This document shows positions 63,006 through 64,000 of a DNA stretch of 64,000 nucleotides, piece after piece. A program made the position numbers and the translations under genes. Location: the NCBI GenBank assembly GCA_963747555.1, contig CAVVFZ010000009.1, forward strand, positions 186,001-250,000. Direction: 5' to 3'. Under the pieces are notes generated by a model, which made no database searches, was not told the origin of the DNA, and saw only the letters and a program-made list of their open reading frames with translations. The stretch is from DUZB01 sp963747555 (GTDB taxonomy: Bacteria > Desulfobacterota > DSM-4660 > Desulfatiglandales > Desulfatiglandaceae). How positions within the stretch are numbered: position 1 is the first letter of the stretch; every line of letters starts with the position of its first letter.

Positions 63006-64000
63006 ATGAGATCGGGCAAATCAGGGATATCGCAGCCGGCCTCAACCTCGATGCGCATTGCGGTTCTCAGTTCCGATTACCGTGAGGTGGGTGGAAGAGA
63101 AAAATTTGTATTTGAAGTAACGGAACGTCTTGTCGCCAGACATGGCTGCGAAGCCCATCTATATGCCGGCAGAGCGCAGACCGAAAGAAGCGGCGTCATT
63201 TTTCATAAGGTGCCTGTCCTCCCGTTCCCCCGATGGTTCAAGCCGATCAGTTTTGCCTGGTTCACGGACCGCATGCTCAGAACCGGGTCCTACGATATTA
63301 TTCATAGCCATGACCGCAATTTCACGCAGGATATCCTTACCCATCATGGTCTTCCCCACAGGACCTGGGTGAAACAGGTGAGAAAAAAACGGGAGAGTCT
63401 GTTCGATCGTGCGACGGCCTGGGTGGAGGAAAAAGGGATCGCCCATCCGGGTTCTCCATGGATATTGCCGGTCTCCGACTTGAGCCGGAACGAGCTGCGA
63501 AAGGCGTTTGAGATTCCCGATTCGAGAATGCGGGTTATCCATCCGGGGATTTCAACAAAGCGCTTTTTCAACATGGATAGAGAGATTTGTCGGGCTCAGG
63601 TACTCCGTTCTCATAGACTGCACCCGGAGGATCTCATTCTGCTTTTTGTGGGAATGAACTTTGAGGTGAAGGGGCTGGACAGGGTTTTGGAGGGCCTGTC
63701 GGTTTTTACGGAAGGCGGAACGAAAAATCCCCGGTTGAAGCTCCTTGTTGTGGGAAAAGGAGATGAGAAAGCGTACGGAAAGATGGCGTCTGATCTGCGG
63801 ATCGGTGAGCAGGTTTTTTTTGCCGGAGTTTCCGAGGAAGCAGAAAAATATTTTCTGGCAAGCGATCTGTTTATCCTTCCATCTCGTCTGGACACCTTCG
63901 GAATGGTGGTGCTGGAGGCCATGGCCGCGGGGTTGCCTGTGATTATTGCCGGCACGGTGGGAGCGAGGGATATTGTGAGGCCGAAGGAAAATGGTTTTAT
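63006..64000 (+). CDS. Glycosyltransferase family 4 (3' end beyond window)
   Basis: First 331 residues of a GT-B glycosyltransferase, incomplete at the right edge. N-terminal AVLSSDYREVGGREKFVFEVTERL, a linker HSHDRNFTQDILTHHG, and the GT4 C-terminal domain (LLFVGMNFEVKGLDRVLEGL, VVGKGDEKAY, SRLDTFGMVVLEAMAAGLPVI with the Glu of the E-x7-E motif). Resembles WaaG-like enzymes, which add sugars to the lipopolysaccharide core. ATG 63006 follows AAAGGA; ATG 63051 is an alternative. No stop is seen. Confidence 0.9.
   Translation, partial: MRSGKSGISQPASTSMRIAVLSSDYREVGGREKFVFEVTERLVARHGCEAHLYAGRAQTERSGVIFHKVPVLPFPRWFKPISFAWFTDRMLRTGSYDIIHSHDRNFTQDILTHHGLPHRTWVKQVRKKRESLFDRATAWVEEKGIAHPGSPWILPVSDLSRNELRKAFEIPDSRMRVIHPGISTKRFFNMDREICRAQVLRSHRLHPEDLILLFVGMNFEVKGLDRVLEGLSVFTEGGTKNPRLKLLVVGKGDEKAYGKMASDLRIGEQVFFAGVSEEAEKYFLASDLFILPSRLDTFGMVVLEAMAAGLPVIIAGTVGARDIVRPKENGF

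Overview
The window looks like chromosomal DNA of a Gram-negative anaerobe, most likely a sulfate-reducing or syntrophic member of the Desulfobacterota (former Deltaproteobacteria). This is inferred from gene content, not from a marker gene. Supporting content: formate-tetrahydrofolate ligase, an oxygen-sensitive class I fumarase, a 2-hydroxyacyl-CoA dehydratase-type Fe-S protein with its activase, an FAD/Fe-S 2-hydroxyacid oxidoreductase, rubrerythrin and thiol peroxidase, an NtrC-type regulator, many PAS kinases, and outer-membrane genes (Mla transport, Kdo synthesis, AsmA, porin). There are no rRNA or tRNA genes, no CRISPR array and no prophage.

Layout. 1-4.9 kb: the 5' part of a fumA-like fumarase translationally coupled to an upstream relBE pair, then a YceI protein, an iron-sulfur flavoprotein, and a UPF0280-nitrilase pair. 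5.2-7.3 kb: NAD(P)HX repair enzyme and lipoprotein. 7.8-12.2 kb: an SPFH/zinc-ribbon protein, a partner zinc-ribbon protein, and fhs. 12.5-16.6 kb: porin, a truncated REC-multi-PAS gene, and a decayed membrane-protein remnant. 16.6-26.8 kb, all minus strand: a five-gene operon from a strong sigma-70-like promoter (FAD/Fe-S oxidoreductase, HgdB-like protein, activase, acyl-CoA ligase, thiolase), ended by a hairpin terminator, then a Na/Pi cotransporter and a cysteine-cluster protein. 26.9-30.3 kb: Cys-rich small protein, serine hydrolase, AsmA protein. 30.6-39.6 kb: a signalling block (Rossmann-domain kinase, REC-kinase, NtrC regulator) with an ATP-grasp acyl-CoA synthetase, Na+/solute symporter, 3-hydroxyacyl-CoA dehydrogenase and a lone receiver. 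39.6-45.9 kb: rlmH, an mlaEFDCA operon whose mlaC is frameshifted twice, and kdsD overlapping a DapA-like gene that lacks the catalytic residues. 46.4-50.8 kb: oxidative-stress genes, VOC/ATPase pair, radical SAM protein. 50.9-60.2 kb: the conserved rplU-rpmA-obgE-proB-proA-nadD-rsfS run, an M48/TPR protease, class II aldolase and a YhaM-like nuclease. 60.2-64 kb: a hybrid kinase and the start of a glycosyltransferase.

The most distinctive structural signal is a repeat family. Two near-full-length palindromic elements of 257 and 258 bp (7386-7642 and 49507-49764) are each flanked by an exact 8-bp direct repeat, and a truncated third copy lies at 1679-1776. The arms of each palindrome match each other even where the two copies differ. 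This fits a non-autonomous miniature transposable element. The most interesting metabolic signal is the 19.1-26.8 kb operon, where a single-subunit HgdB-like protein is paired with its ATP-dependent activase, as in double-cubane cluster proteins.
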